Source: Pseudomonas fluorescens
Lineage (GTDB): Bacteria > Pseudomonadota > Gammaproteobacteria > Pseudomonadales > Pseudomonadaceae
DNA length: 64,000 nt
NCBI RefSeq assembly: GCF_001307155.1
Contig: NZ_CP012830.1
Span: 4,028,501-4,092,500, forward strand
Direction: 5' to 3'
Below the pieces are notes generated by a model. That model did no database searches and was not told where the DNA came from. It saw only the letters and a list, made by a program, of their open reading frames with translations. Made by a program: the position numbers and the translations under genes. Below, piece by piece: positions 8,372 through 15,826 of this stretch (positions within the stretch are counted from its first letter, which is position 1; every line of letters begins with the position of its first letter).

Positions 8372-9811
8372 TCAACGCAAACTGGCGACGGTTCCACCTG
8401 CTACTTTGCCCTGACTCTCGAGTTCACCCAGTGCGTGCAGCAATTGCAGGCGCAGGGCTTTGGGTGTCGTGTAGTCCGACGTCTTGTGGCGTGTCTCACA
8501 CCATCGATTGATTTCAGCCAACCAGTCGCCGTTATCGGTGTCGGCCTGACTCAAACCGCGCATCCAGTAATTGAGTTGTTCCCAGCTTGCCTTGATGCTG
8601 ACCAGTGCTCGGCGATGCTCATGACTGAGCGTTCGTGAGCCGGACTCGAGCAGATCCGAGACCGGACCATCAACCGCGGTACTGGATTGTTTTCTCAACA
8701 CGTCAACTGCAACACGGAACACACGAGGCGAGGGGTCGCCCAGTGCGCGGATCAGTGCAGGCAACGAAGCTTCGCCACACACTTGTTCGAATGTCTCCAA
8801 AGCCTGCGCACGAACTCGTGGTGCGGAATATTCGACGGCTGACTCGAGCATCTCTCTGGCCTGCGGTTCGTTCAGCTCCCGAACCAACCCGATCAGGCCA
8901 ATCCATTCACGCTGGGTAGTCGGTAACGGCGCTTGCAGGCGTTGCAGCAGCACCTCTCGACAGTCGAGTTGCCACTTCGACGACGCCCAACGTGCAAGGG
9001 AACGCACCGAGGTCGAAGTGTCGAACAATGCTCTTTTCAAAACGCAGTGAATCTGGTCCGGGGTGTTCGCCAGATTCAGCCAAGCGCGCAGCGCATTCAC
9101 CCGAAGGTTTGCGGCGTGACTGCTCAATGCTCCGAGCAATAGAGCCTGTACCTGTGCGTCGGGCAACTGCAGGCTTGCCTGTAATGCCAGGCGTTGGACC
9201 GATGGGTCCTGATGGTTCAGGGCTATTTCCAGCATGTGGGCGAGGTCATGCGCAAACGCCTTTTCTAATACCTCCAGCAGTAGGCGTGCTGGTTTACCAT
9301 GCGTTGCCTTAAACGCTTCAAGGGTGGTATCTCGCACCGAAGGCGCCGCCAAAATACGAATGACGTTTGTCAGCGTTGATTGGTGATCGATACGGTTTTT
9401 CTGGGCCAGGGAGATGAATGAGTCCAGTACCTGAATCAGCATTACTGCATGTTGTGGATCGAGAAAGCGCTGCACATGATCGCTGGCCAGTGTACGAATC
9501 TGCGGCACGTAGTCATTCAAGCTGTCGATCAACGCTGCCAGTGCATCGCGGCCCTCAACCTGCATGAGCCGGCGCACGGCCGCCTCGCGGACGAATCCAT
9601 TACGATGACGACTCAGAGCGCACCAATCGCCGGTGCTCTGAGCCGTGCTGAGCACAGCCATCGCTTGGTCACGGCGAATCTCTTCGTCTGTGCGCAGGTC
9701 CTCATTGCGCACCTCTCTTGGGAGCGGAGTCTCGTCGTGTAGCGCAATGGTGGAAGTAGTATGAGCGGTGCGATTAAAAATGCGTTTGAGCCATCCCTGG
9801 AAGGCGTTCAT
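8372..9811 (-). CDS. HEAT-repeat protein of unknown function
   Basis: A 479-residue, mostly helical protein built of repeated 30-40 residue helical pairs. Examples are VQRLALQASLQLPDAQVQAL, NLRVNALRAWLNLANTPDQ and RVRAQALETFEQVCGEASL, each with the DPSPRVR/DPSVQRLA spacing typical of HEAT repeats. No catalytic motif, signal peptide or membrane segment is visible. Such proteins serve as binding scaffolds; the partner is unknown. It is convergent with the helicase and stands alone on its strand. Confidence 0.7.
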   Translation of the reverse strand: MNAFQGWLKRIFNRTAHTTSTIALHDETPLPREVRNEDLRTDEEIRRDQAMAVLSTAQSTGDWCALSRHRNGFVREAAVRRLMQVEGRDALAALIDSLNDYVPQIRTLASDHVQRFLDPQHAVMLIQVLDSFISLAQKNRIDHQSTLTNVIRILAAPSVRDTTLEAFKATHGKPARLLLEVLEKAFAHDLAHMLEIALNHQDPSVQRLALQASLQLPDAQVQALLLGALSSHAANLRVNALRAWLNLANTPDQIHCVLKRALFDTSTSVRSLARWASSKWQLDCREVLLQRLQAPLPTTQREWIGLIGLVRELNEPQAREMLESAVEYSAPRVRAQALETFEQVCGEASLPALIRALGDPSPRVFRVAVDVLRKQSSTAVDGPVSDLLESGSRTLSHEHRRALVSIKASWEQLNYWMRGLSQADTDNGDWLAEINRWCETRHKTSDYTTPKALRLQLLHALGELESQGKVAGGTVASLR

Positions 9812-10032
9812 GGTTTGTCCTTGTGGCCGGAGGCTGTCGGACAGGACTCGCAGCGTGTATGTATTGGGTGAGGCAAGGATATCGTTACGAGGGAATGATG
9901 GCTATCTGGTATCATCGATTGGGTCGCGCAAAAACCGATCAGGGCGTTTGTCGCCGTAAACAAATCAGTCCCTTCTGTGTTTGTAAAATCTCGCTCTTAA
10001 ACTAACGTGAAACTCCTCAAGGACGAATCGAC

Positions 10033-10614
10033 ATGCGTGTGTTGGCTTTACTGTTGGCGATCTTATTTTTGTCGGGCTGCGCCTCGAAACCTGCTTACTA
10101 CATCTCCCCCACGCCAGTTCAGATCCCGGCGACCGCTACCTACTGGATCGACAACTTCGACCTTGAACTGGTCGGCAAGAATGAGCGGTTTATGCCGCAA
10201 GACGCGTTGCGCGAGCAGCTCAGCGTTGAGCTGATCAATCAATTGTCGAGCGCTAATCGCTACGCGACGAGCAAGGAAAGTGCCGATTACCTGCTGGATG
10301 TGAACACCGTCTACAAGCGTCGGATCGGTAACTCCAATGGCGGATTGGTGTCGGTCATTGTCGACGACAATACGATCCTCGCCAGTGTTGATTTCAGTTA
10401 TCAGGTCAAGGTCAAAAAGGCCGGTACCGAAGTCTTGCATTTCTCCCACGCTCGCGAGGGTCTACAGCCTGCCGGTGCATTCGGTCAGCTTCGCAATATG
10501 AAGACGATGGTGGCGGCGCTGACTCACAAAGATAATGCTGATGTGGAGCCTTTCTATATTCGTACCTTGCCGACATTTATCGTGTCCGACATCAGGGATA
10601 TTCCTTCACGCTAG
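10033..10614 (+). CDS. Predicted lipoprotein
   Basis: A 193-residue protein with a lipoprotein signal ending in the lipobox LSGC (Cys16), so it should be lipidated and membrane-anchored facing the periplasm. The residue after Cys16 is Ala, which favours the outer membrane. The mature region has alternating strands and helices (SVELINQLSSANRYATSKES, YLLDVNTVYKR) and is not assigned to a family. AAGGA lies just upstream of the start. It lies at the edge of an AT-richer segment that also carries the RDD gene and toxin remnant. Confidence 0.65.
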   Translation: MRVLALLLAILFLSGCASKPAYYISPTPVQIPATATYWIDNFDLELVGKNERFMPQDALREQLSVELINQLSSANRYATSKESADYLLDVNTVYKRRIGNSNGGLVSVIVDDNTILASVDFSYQVKVKKAGTEVLHFSHAREGLQPAGAFGQLRNMKTMVAALTHKDNADVEPFYIRTLPTFIVSDIRDIPSR

Positions 10615-10648
10615 TTGCTGAGCGAGAAAAGAGCGTTATTTATTGAAA

Positions 10649-10727
10649 AAGGGGGGCAGGTTTATTTAATGACAAACAATTTTGGTCGTTGAGATTAAAA
10701 CTGTCTCCTTTTGGTCAGGTTTTTTTG
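10649..10727. repeat. Degenerate inverted repeat, GGGGxCAGxTTTATTT type
   Basis: A copy of AAAAAGGGGGGCAGGTTTATTT faces an inverted, decayed copy (TTAAAACTGTCTCCTTTT) about 40 bases away. It matches the cleaner copy at 11229-11292. Palindromes of this kind are associated with REP-type transposases in several proteobacteria; no transposase gene is present here. Confidence 0.5.
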
Positions 10728-10754
10728 TGTTTTTTTCAGATGGTGGAGAGTTTG

Positions 10755-11198
10755 ATGCGTAATACTGAATCCGAAGCATTGAAGTCGTTATACGATTTGG
10801 CCAGTCCGGGCAAACGCTTGGCTGGATATTTTATTGATCTGTCTATTGTGTTTGTTCTGATATTTTTGAAAGGATTGATTGGTTATATGCTCATGGCGAG
10901 TAGCTCCTACGGCGTCGCGCTTTTTTACAGCGTGATAAGTAATATTCTGCTGGTGTTTGCGATCAGCTATTTTCTATTTTGTGATGCTCTACCGAACGGT
11001 CAGAGTGTGGGTAAACGGTTGTTGAAGATGTCCGTAGTAGGGTTTCCTGTGAATAAGAAGTGCACGATTTTTCAGTCGCTTTTACGAAACGTTCCGAAAG
11101 TGATGTTTAGTATTTTAGACGCAGTCTTTGTGTTTTTCGGGTTTAGGCGACGTCTTGGCGATATGCTTGCCATGACCATGGTGGTCAATGTCAAATAA
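10755..11198 (+). CDS. RDD-family membrane protein
   Basis: A 147-residue inner-membrane protein with two strong hydrophobic segments (about 28-50 and 55-80) and a weaker third near the C-terminus. The RDD signature residues are visible: Arg in GKRLAGYFIDLS (19-30) with the Asp after it, and SVGKRLLKMSVV followed by RRRLGDMLA. The start at 10755 follows GGAGAG by 7 bases. The gene is clearly richer in A/T than its neighbours and lies between two GGGGxCAG palindromes, which suggests it arrived by transfer. The function is unknown; some RDD proteins affect ion exchange. Confidence 0.75.
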   Translation: MRNTESEALKSLYDLASPGKRLAGYFIDLSIVFVLIFLKGLIGYMLMASSSYGVALFYSVISNILLVFAISYFLFCDALPNGQSVGKRLLKMSVVGFPVNKKCTIFQSLLRNVPKVMFSILDAVFVFFGFRRRLGDMLAMTMVVNVK

Positions 11199-11228
11199 AT
11201 TGATTTCTGTATGGCTATTATGAGAGAC

Positions 11229-11292
11229 GGGGCCAGATTTATTTATGGATAACTGATTTTTGTTGTCGTAAATAAATCTGTCCCCTTTTTTG
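11229..11292. repeat. Inverted repeat, GGGGxCAGATTTATTT type
   Basis: GGGGCCAGATTTATTTA and TAAATAAATCTGTCCCC form a 16-17 base inverted repeat around a 30-base loop, followed by a T-run, so it could also terminate RDD transcription. A single half copy (AAAAGGGGACAGATTT) recurs at 11954-11969. Confidence 0.7.
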
Positions 11293-11497
11293 TTCTAAGG
11301 CTAATGGGTATGATGAAAATTATCCTATCGATGCGGCTAACGTGGACGGGAAGTTGATTATCCTTGATGGCCACCATCGCGCGGAGGCTGCTTCAAAAGC
11401 TGGGATCAAAGACGTGCCAGTCAATGTGCATAGCGTGACTAAGGAAGAGGCAGACCAACTTATGCGAGAGGCTGCTGAAGCTCGGGTGAGATACTAG
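11276..11497 (+). pseudogene. 5'-truncated ParB-like toxin tail
   Basis: An open frame of 74 codons with no usable ATG. It reads KANGYDENYPIDAANVDGK, then LIILDGHHRAEAASKAG, and ends EAADQ-like residues before TAG at 11495-11497. The DGHHRAEAA core is the conserved ParB/sulfiredoxin-type motif found at the C-terminal end of many polymorphic (Rhs, CDI and other contact-dependent) toxins. Everything upstream, including delivery domains, is missing; the frame begins inside the GGGGxCAG palindrome. It is read here as a displaced or decayed toxin tip whose immunity gene (11514) is still present. Expression is unlikely. Confidence 0.6.
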
Positions 11498-11513
11498 TTA
11501 TGAGGCAATTAGT

Positions 11514-11897
11514 ATGAATGATGTATTTCTTTTCGTAGAGCTTCAGTGCCAATTGGTGTTTGCGTTCGCAGAGCTACATCCCAACGTAAAGGATTTGAAA
11601 TGGCTTATCGATTTTCCTCGGAGTGGAGAAATGATAGTTGATGGTGTTCAGTGGCGATTTGTTAAGCATGGTGCAGGATTGCGTTTTGAGAGAACGTCAT
11701 GCGAGCCGCATTGGGTTGTGGACGTACATAAGTTTTTTGGTGAGCCAAAAAGAATCGATGAATGGCGGCTAATCAAGTTTCTAGAGTCGTGTGGGAAATG
11801 TGTAGATAGGAGAAAAGTTTCATCGTTATTAATAGAAATGTGCTTGGAAGGTCATTTGATTGATCTCGGTAGTGGGCAGTACTTTTTTGTCGGGTAG
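11514..11897 (+). CDS. Putative immunity protein (DUF6896-like)
   Basis: A 127-residue soluble protein starting 16 bases after the toxin-tail stop, the usual position for an immunity gene. Its centre, HKFFGEPKRIDEWRLIKFLE (residues 77-96), resembles the DUF6896 family, whose members often sit behind polymorphic toxin tips; this assignment is from memory of the pattern. No signal peptide or membrane segment is visible. Base composition is AT-rich like the neighbours. If it is an orphan immunity gene, it would protect against a kin toxin rather than a resident one. Confidence 0.55.
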   Translation: MNDVFLFVELQCQLVFAFAELHPNVKDLKWLIDFPRSGEMIVDGVQWRFVKHGAGLRFERTSCEPHWVVDVHKFFGEPKRIDEWRLIKFLESCGKCVDRRKVSSLLIEMCLEGHLIDLGSGQYFFVG

Positions 11898-11953
11898 TTG
11901 TCGGTGCAAAAGAAGTAGCGAGCAAACCATTGAAAAGCTCTAGCGGCGCAGTG

Positions 11954-12092
11954 AAAAGGGGACAGATTTGAATGGCACTTACTTAACCTTCTTCGGGTGC
12001 CCATTCCTCCGTACCTCAGCCCTTGCCGATCGACGTGTTTGCATCAACAAATAAATCGCACCCCGCGATGAGGTACCTAGTTATCGCGGGGT
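11954..12092. other. Intergenic: repeat half-site and hairpin
   Basis: The gene-free stretch 11898-12190 holds a half copy of the GGGGACAGATTT repeat (11954-11969) and a perfect 10-base inverted repeat ACCCCGCGAT / ATCGCGGGGT (12059-12091) with a 13-base loop and no T-run. No protein gene is supported here. Confidence 0.5.
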
Positions 12093-12190
12093 ACGGCGTT
12101 GAACACCATCGCTTTGCAAGATTCTGCACGCACGACCTAAGGCTCAGTTGATCCTTCCCCACTACGTGCGGGAACAGCCTATGCGTTACT

Positions 12191-12457
12191 TCAGTGCTGC
12201 GCCCGAATCTGGCGCCCCAACACATCCATCACATCACAACCGTCCCGCAGCAGCATGGCCGCTGCGTGGGCGATTTGCTGCACGTCTGCGCCTTTGGCAT
12301 GGGTAATGTCGAGGCTGGCCAGGCTTTCCATCATCTGCGTGACCGCCAGAAACCGTGCAGCAGCGTTGCTGTGCAGCACATCCAGCGGCGCTTGGGTGGC
12401 GACCAGCAGCACCGGGATGTCGCAATCGTTGTTGGTCATCGGCATGTGTGGGTTCAT
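12191..12457 (-). CDS. Small conserved protein, second gene of DUF3077-like pair
   Basis: An 88-residue helical soluble protein with no signal peptide. Its start overlaps the stop of the upstream gene in an ATGA, so translation is coupled. The segment SLASLDITHAKGADVQQIAH followed by a final helix has no recognised catalytic motif. Starts at Met5 or Met7 are also possible. Its function is unknown; the pairing with the DUF3077-like gene is the only clue. Confidence 0.6.
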   Translation of the reverse strand: MNPHMPMTNNDCDIPVLLVATQAPLDVLHSNAAARFLAVTQMMESLASLDITHAKGADVQQIAHAAAMLLRDGCDVMDVLGRQIRAQH

Positions 12458-12738
12458 GCGTCATCTCCCGGTTGGGCGGCGTGCAGTCCGTCGATCGACG
12501 CCTGGAGTAATGATCGAGCGGTGCCGAGCATCTGCTGGCTGGCCCAGCGTAACGAGACGATGTGTTCCGGGGTGGTGGCGGTGGGGGCTTGATGGGCGAG
12601 GGCTTCGGCGCAGCTCAGGTAGACCGAGGCGTGTTCGAGGGCGTCGAGTAACGGGATGTCGGGTTGGACGGCGAACAGGTAATGGTCGACATGGTCGCAG
12701 CGGGCGAAGGGGGTGGATTTTGTGGTTGGATCGGTCAT
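12454..12738 (-). CDS. DUF3077/DUF6124-like small protein
   Basis: A 94-residue protein whose middle (FAVQPDIPLLDALEHASVYL) matches the pattern of the small Pseudomonas DUF3077/DUF6124 family: an acidic-hydrophobic loop followed by an amphipathic helix rich in Ala and Cys. The start follows GGAG (CACGGAGCTTCACCC) by about 7 bases. It has a structured leader with an internal terminator-like hairpin (12774-12860). Genes of this family often occur as several dispersed copies per genome; the function is not known. Confidence 0.6.
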   Translation of the reverse strand: MTDPTTKSTPFARCDHVDHYLFAVQPDIPLLDALEHASVYLSCAEALAHQAPTATTPEHIVSLRWASQQMLGTARSLLQASIDGLHAAQPGDDA

Positions 12739-12773
12739 GGGTGAAGCTCCGTGAGATTCAAAAGAGCTACCAC

Positions 12774-12860
12774 AAAAAACGCCGTCAAACGAAATTGGGT
12801 GGCAACTGTGCGTGGGTTGACGGACCGGCTCTCACGAACACCGGCGCACCCGAAGGTGCC
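12774..12860 (-). promoter_or_regulatory. Structured leader with possible attenuator
   Basis: Read on the minus strand, a GCACC-UUCG-GGUGC hairpin (12846-12859) is followed by a CCGTCAA ... TTGACGG stem (arms 12827-12833 and 12782-12788) and then TTTTTT (12774-12779), only about 36 bases before the DUF3077-like start codon. The second stem plus U-run has the form of an intrinsic terminator inside the leader, which suggests conditional read-through. Confidence 0.45.
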
Positions 12861-13166
12861 CCGCGCACAGTCGCCATAATGCAATGCAGCGGGCACAAAA
12901 GTGCTCGAGCAGAGAGAGGCTATGCGCGTCGTAAGAAAATACGGGCCGTCAAACCCGATCACGAATGAGTCGTGACAGGCGCGAGGATAGGGAGTGGGGC
13001 GAGGTCAGTCAATCGGCCTAAGGTCTGACGCAGGTGGTTTGTTTGTAGGTTTGTTCCGAAACGGACAGTTGCCGTGTGCGCAGATACCGATATGGAAAAG
13101 GGGACACCCATTAGCCGGTCCCGTCCTGATCAAGGTTCACAGCAGTTTCAGGACCAGACACTCACC
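12861..13166. other. Gene-free stretch
   Basis: About 300 bases before the REP island with no supportable gene. It contains the probable promoter of the DUF3077-like pair (minus strand, beyond 12860) and the motif AAAAGGGGACACC near 13095, a weak partial match to the GGGGACAG repeat. Nothing else was recognised. Confidence 0.4.
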
Positions 13167-13386
13167 AAAAAGCCCGGACACGTGTCCGCAATGCTGTTCA
13201 CTTACGCCGATGTTTCAGGCATATCCGCAGTTGTGGCGAGGGAGCTTGCTCCCGCTGGGGCGCGAAGCGGCCCTGAATTGGGCCTGCTACGCAGTCCAGC
13301 GGGAGCAAGCTCCCTCGCCACAGATACTTCTCAGGCCTCCAGACTTCCTTAAGTGAACAGCATTGCAAACACTGTCCGGGCTTTTT
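13167..13386. repeat. REP pair inside a 37-base inverted repeat
   Basis: The outer arms 13167-13204 and 13350-13386 are inverted copies. Both contain AAAAAGCCCGGACA and GCAATGCTGTTCACTTA, differing at a few bases between these blocks. Inside lies a standard REP pair (13232-13322, TGTGGCGAGGGAGCTTGCTCC and its inverse). The outer arm may be an intrinsic terminator on each strand (GC stem plus T-run). Confidence 0.75.
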
Positions 13387-13411
13387 ACATTTCAGCTCAC
13401 CAACAGCTGGT

Positions 13412-14020
13412 TCAACTCCCCAACAATCCCGTAGTGTCCGCATCAAACAGTTTTTTGGTCTGGTTGGCAGCAGGCGTCAGCAGGGCAAGTAGTTTGGCCT
13501 CGTTATACAACTGCGTACTGGCCAGGCTCTTGGGTGTCGGCTCAATCGGGATAATGATGTCCTCATTACCCGCGTCGTTTGCATGCAGCCAGATCGCCAC
13601 AAAGTGCAGTGCCGAGACAAACAACACTCTGAGCTCATAGGATTTCCCCTGCAAACTCGCCGAGTTTTCTGCCAGGTTCAGCGCGCTGACGGTGGCGGGG
13701 GCCATAGCACCATGGTTCAGCGATGAGAACTCGACATTGCCGTGTACTTCGGCCAGTTCGGCATCGGCAATGGTTGTTCCATCGGAAAACACCAGGTAGT
13801 GCCAGTTACCTTGGGTGGCCGCTTTCAAGCCTTTACCCTGGGTCAGGTCTTCCAGGCTCAGTGAATAACCGCGGTAAGGCTCGGAGAGGCTGATTTTGCT
13901 CGGGACGGCATTTGCAAACTGGCGGTTGATGCCAAAACCTTGTGTCTGCAAGGCCGCTTGAAGAGCAGGACGCAGTGTTTGTACGCCGTTGGAAGGCGCC
14001 ATTGGGTAAGAAAGTTTCAT
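13412..14020 (-). CDS. Unknown partner of the cysteine protease
   Basis: A 202-residue soluble protein with no signal peptide, no membrane segment and no motif I recognise. It is rich in Ala, Leu and Ser, with segments such as NWHYLVFSDGTTIADAELAEV and a short Ala/Leu-rich C-terminal helix region. It lies 9 bases downstream of the protease gene on the same strand and has its own Shine-Dalgarno (AGGAGGGCAGC), so the two are surely one transcription unit. It could be an inhibitor, immunity protein, chaperone or substrate of the protease; no evidence separates these. Confidence 0.6.
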   Translation of the reverse strand: MKLSYPMAPSNGVQTLRPALQAALQTQGFGINRQFANAVPSKISLSEPYRGYSLSLEDLTQGKGLKAATQGNWHYLVFSDGTTIADAELAEVHGNVEFSSLNHGAMAPATVSALNLAENSASLQGKSYELRVLFVSALHFVAIWLHANDAGNEDIIIPIEPTPKSLASTQLYNEAKLLALLTPAANQTKKLFDADTTGLLGS

Positions 14021-14029
14021 GCTGCCCTC

Positions 14030-14629
14030 CTAGTTTTTCCGGGTGAAGTAAGTGTTGGTCCAGTTGCCGCCGCCGTTGTATGAGCCGGGGAACGTATTTA
14101 ATGCGCGCGTGGAATAGCCATAGATGGAATCTGCAACCAGTACATAGTTGCCGTTGGTCCCATAAAACGTCAGGAAGTGAGCGCCACCGCCATACCAGGC
14201 AACGCGTATGCCGATGGGTCTTCCCATGTTGATCTGGTTTTCGATGGCGCTCATTTGAATCGAACCCTGGCTCATGCTGGCAAAGCTTCTTGTGGTCCTG
14301 AGGGCTGAGTCCAGATAGCCATAAACGTTGCAGGGGCCTGGTTGGTTACAGCAGGAGTTCCTGTCGAGTTCATAGTTGGCGACGACGCATTGGGACCAGG
14401 ACCCGGTGCCGTAATAGTTGCCAATAGACGCCGAAACCGCTGCCCAGCACCAGTTGGTTTGGGTTTGCCGCTGCATGCTGAAGCTGAGACTGGCAGCGGC
14501 CAACGCTGCTGGCTCTACCGATGTTTCGATATCGGTCAGTTCAGGGTTGATAAGGTGTTGGGACAGGCATTTGGGAAGTGCTTCGCCGGTGGCCGAACTT
14601 TTAAACTGTGTTTCTTCAGTCAGTAACAT
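14030..14629 (-). CDS. Papain-like cysteine protease (C70/AvrRpt2-like)
   Basis: A 199-residue protein with the papain-fold signature: oxyanion Gln55 five residues before the nucleophile in QTQTNWCWAAVSASIGNYYG (Cys61), His151 in GGGAHFLTFYG, and Asp167 in VLVADSIYG. The WCWAA form is typical of the C70 (AvrRpt2) and C39-like papain group. Residues 1-45 precede the catalytic domain and could be a cleavable pro-region; no Sec signal is visible. Four further cysteines (NSCCNQPGPC, CVVAN) may bind metal or form disulfides. It probably cleaves a protein target in another cell or an envelope partner; that is inference. Confidence 0.7.
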   Translation of the reverse strand: MLLTEETQFKSSATGEALPKCLSQHLINPELTDIETSVEPAALAAASLSFSMQRQTQTNWCWAAVSASIGNYYGTGSWSQCVVANYELDRNSCCNQPGPCNVYGYLDSALRTTRSFASMSQGSIQMSAIENQINMGRPIGIRVAWYGGGAHFLTFYGTNGNYVLVADSIYGYSTRALNTFPGSYNGGGNWTNTYFTRKN

Positions 14630-14786
14630 GATTCATCCTCCATGAATGAACGTAAGCGTCCAGCTTGGGTATATGTACCTAATTGAAATAAAACTGCTTT
14701 TTAGCGGGTGAGGTATCGGCTTGCGCTATTTGCCATTTTCGATGGCCTGCTCCGATCGGGTCTCGCTGTAACCTTAGGATGCAATA

Positions 14787-14820
14787 TGCGTTAGCGCAAA
14801 TTTATAATGCGTTAATGCAT
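14787..14820. promoter_or_regulatory. Tandem imperfect palindromes upstream of the protease
   Basis: TGCGTTAGCGCA (14787-14798) and ATGCGTTAATGCAT (14807-14820) share ATGCGTTA about 20 bases apart (two helical turns). They lie about 160-190 bases upstream of the protease start in a gene-poor, AT-rich stretch. An operator is suggested by shape only. Confidence 0.35.
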
Positions 14821-14862
14821 TTTCTGTGGCGGACGCCTTCGAGTTGAGAGGGCGCTTGCACT

Positions 14863-14886
14863 CCCTCGCCCCGGCCGGGGCGAGGG
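14863..14886. repeat. Perfect 24-base palindrome
   Basis: CCCTCGCCCCGG is followed at once by its exact inverse. It lies just past the stop of the DUF899 gene (minus strand) and lacks a T-run, so it resembles a REP-like or stabilising hairpin rather than a classic terminator. Confidence 0.6.
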
Positions 14887-14896
14887 GCCGGCAGCA

Positions 14897-15634
14897 TTAC
14901 TCGCAGCCACAGTCTTTGGCGCTCGGCGCGGTCTCGTAACGATCGTGATGGCGCACCCATTCCATGCCGTGCTCTTCGTTGCGGCCCTTGGGCGTCAGGT
15001 CGAGGAAGTTATAGGCACCGACCAGCAAGTCCAGGCCGCGAGCGTAGGTGGAATAGGTGTGGACGATTTCCCCGGCGTCATTGCGATAAAACACACTCAG
15101 CCCCGGCAGTTCGCCTTCAGTGCTGGTGCTTTTTTCGTAGTTGTAGGTCGCGGTGCCGTCCGCGAGTTCCTGATCGCTGATGGTCACCTTGTAGTCGGCG
15201 TTGAAGTCGCTGCCGGCCGATGAGACCCATTTGAACTTCCAGCCCATGCGTTTGCGGAACGCCTGGAATTCTGCCAATGGCGCGTGGGAAACCACTACCA
15301 GTGAAACGTCGTGGTGGGCCAGGTGCAGGTTGGCGCCGTCGAAGTGGTCGGACAGAAACGAGCAGCCATGACAGCCTTCTTTCCAACCCTTGGCAAACAT
15401 GAAGTGATAGATGATCAACTGGCTGTTGCCACCGAAAAGGTCGGCGAGGTTTTGCCGTCCATCGGGGCCTTCGAACACATAGTTCTTGTCGACTTTCACC
15501 CAGGGCAGTGCGCGACGTTCGGCGCTGAGTTTGTCGCGTTCCCGGGTAAAGGCCTTTTCGTGGATCAGATGCTGTTTACGGGCCGCGAGCCATTCTTCTC
15601 GGGACACGACCTTGTGCTGTTGCACGCTGTTCAT
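14897..15634 (-). CDS. DUF899 thioredoxin-like protein
   Basis: A 245-residue cytosolic protein of the DUF899 family, thioredoxin-fold proteins related to peroxiredoxins. The CHGCSFLSDHFDG block (Cys88 and Cys91) holds the redox-active CxxC, and FMFAKGWKEGCHGC plus PGLSVFYR are family hallmarks. The start at 15634 (MNSVQQHKV) is chosen over a longer frame because GCAGGAGGG lies 7 bases upstream. The C-terminal CGCE adds two more cysteines. Its physiological substrate is not known. Confidence 0.8.
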   Translation of the reverse strand: MNSVQQHKVVSREEWLAARKQHLIHEKAFTRERDKLSAERRALPWVKVDKNYVFEGPDGRQNLADLFGGNSQLIIYHFMFAKGWKEGCHGCSFLSDHFDGANLHLAHHDVSLVVVSHAPLAEFQAFRKRMGWKFKWVSSAGSDFNADYKVTISDQELADGTATYNYEKSTSTEGELPGLSVFYRNDAGEIVHTYSTYARGLDLLVGAYNFLDLTPKGRNEEHGMEWVRHHDRYETAPSAKDCGCE

Positions 15635-15826
15635 GACTTTCCCTCCTGCGAGGTTGGCGTGTTGTGGCTTACACAGCCTAGTCGTTTGATCGACGCTGTA
15701 ATCGACAAGCCGCTGATCGGTTGTCGCCGTCATCTGCCCGCATGACAACCTGGCTGAACGGCTGCCGATGGCGCCGGTCACAACCTATGAGAGGCCTCTC
15801 ACTGTCTGGCTGGAGGTTGATATCGG

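Noticed and set aside
6912..8375. A 487-codon open frame on the minus strand opposite the DEAD-box helicase
   Set aside because: It mirrors the helicase codons, has no ribosome site or known domain, and the plus-strand gene has all helicase motifs.
12735..12962. A 75-codon minus-strand frame across the DUF3077 leader
   Set aside because: Its sequence follows the leader hairpins, it overlaps the real gene start and has no ribosome site; similar frames arise wherever the leader recurs.
13232..13322. Palindromes as a possible small RNA gene
   Set aside because: They are standard REP sequences repeated throughout the window.
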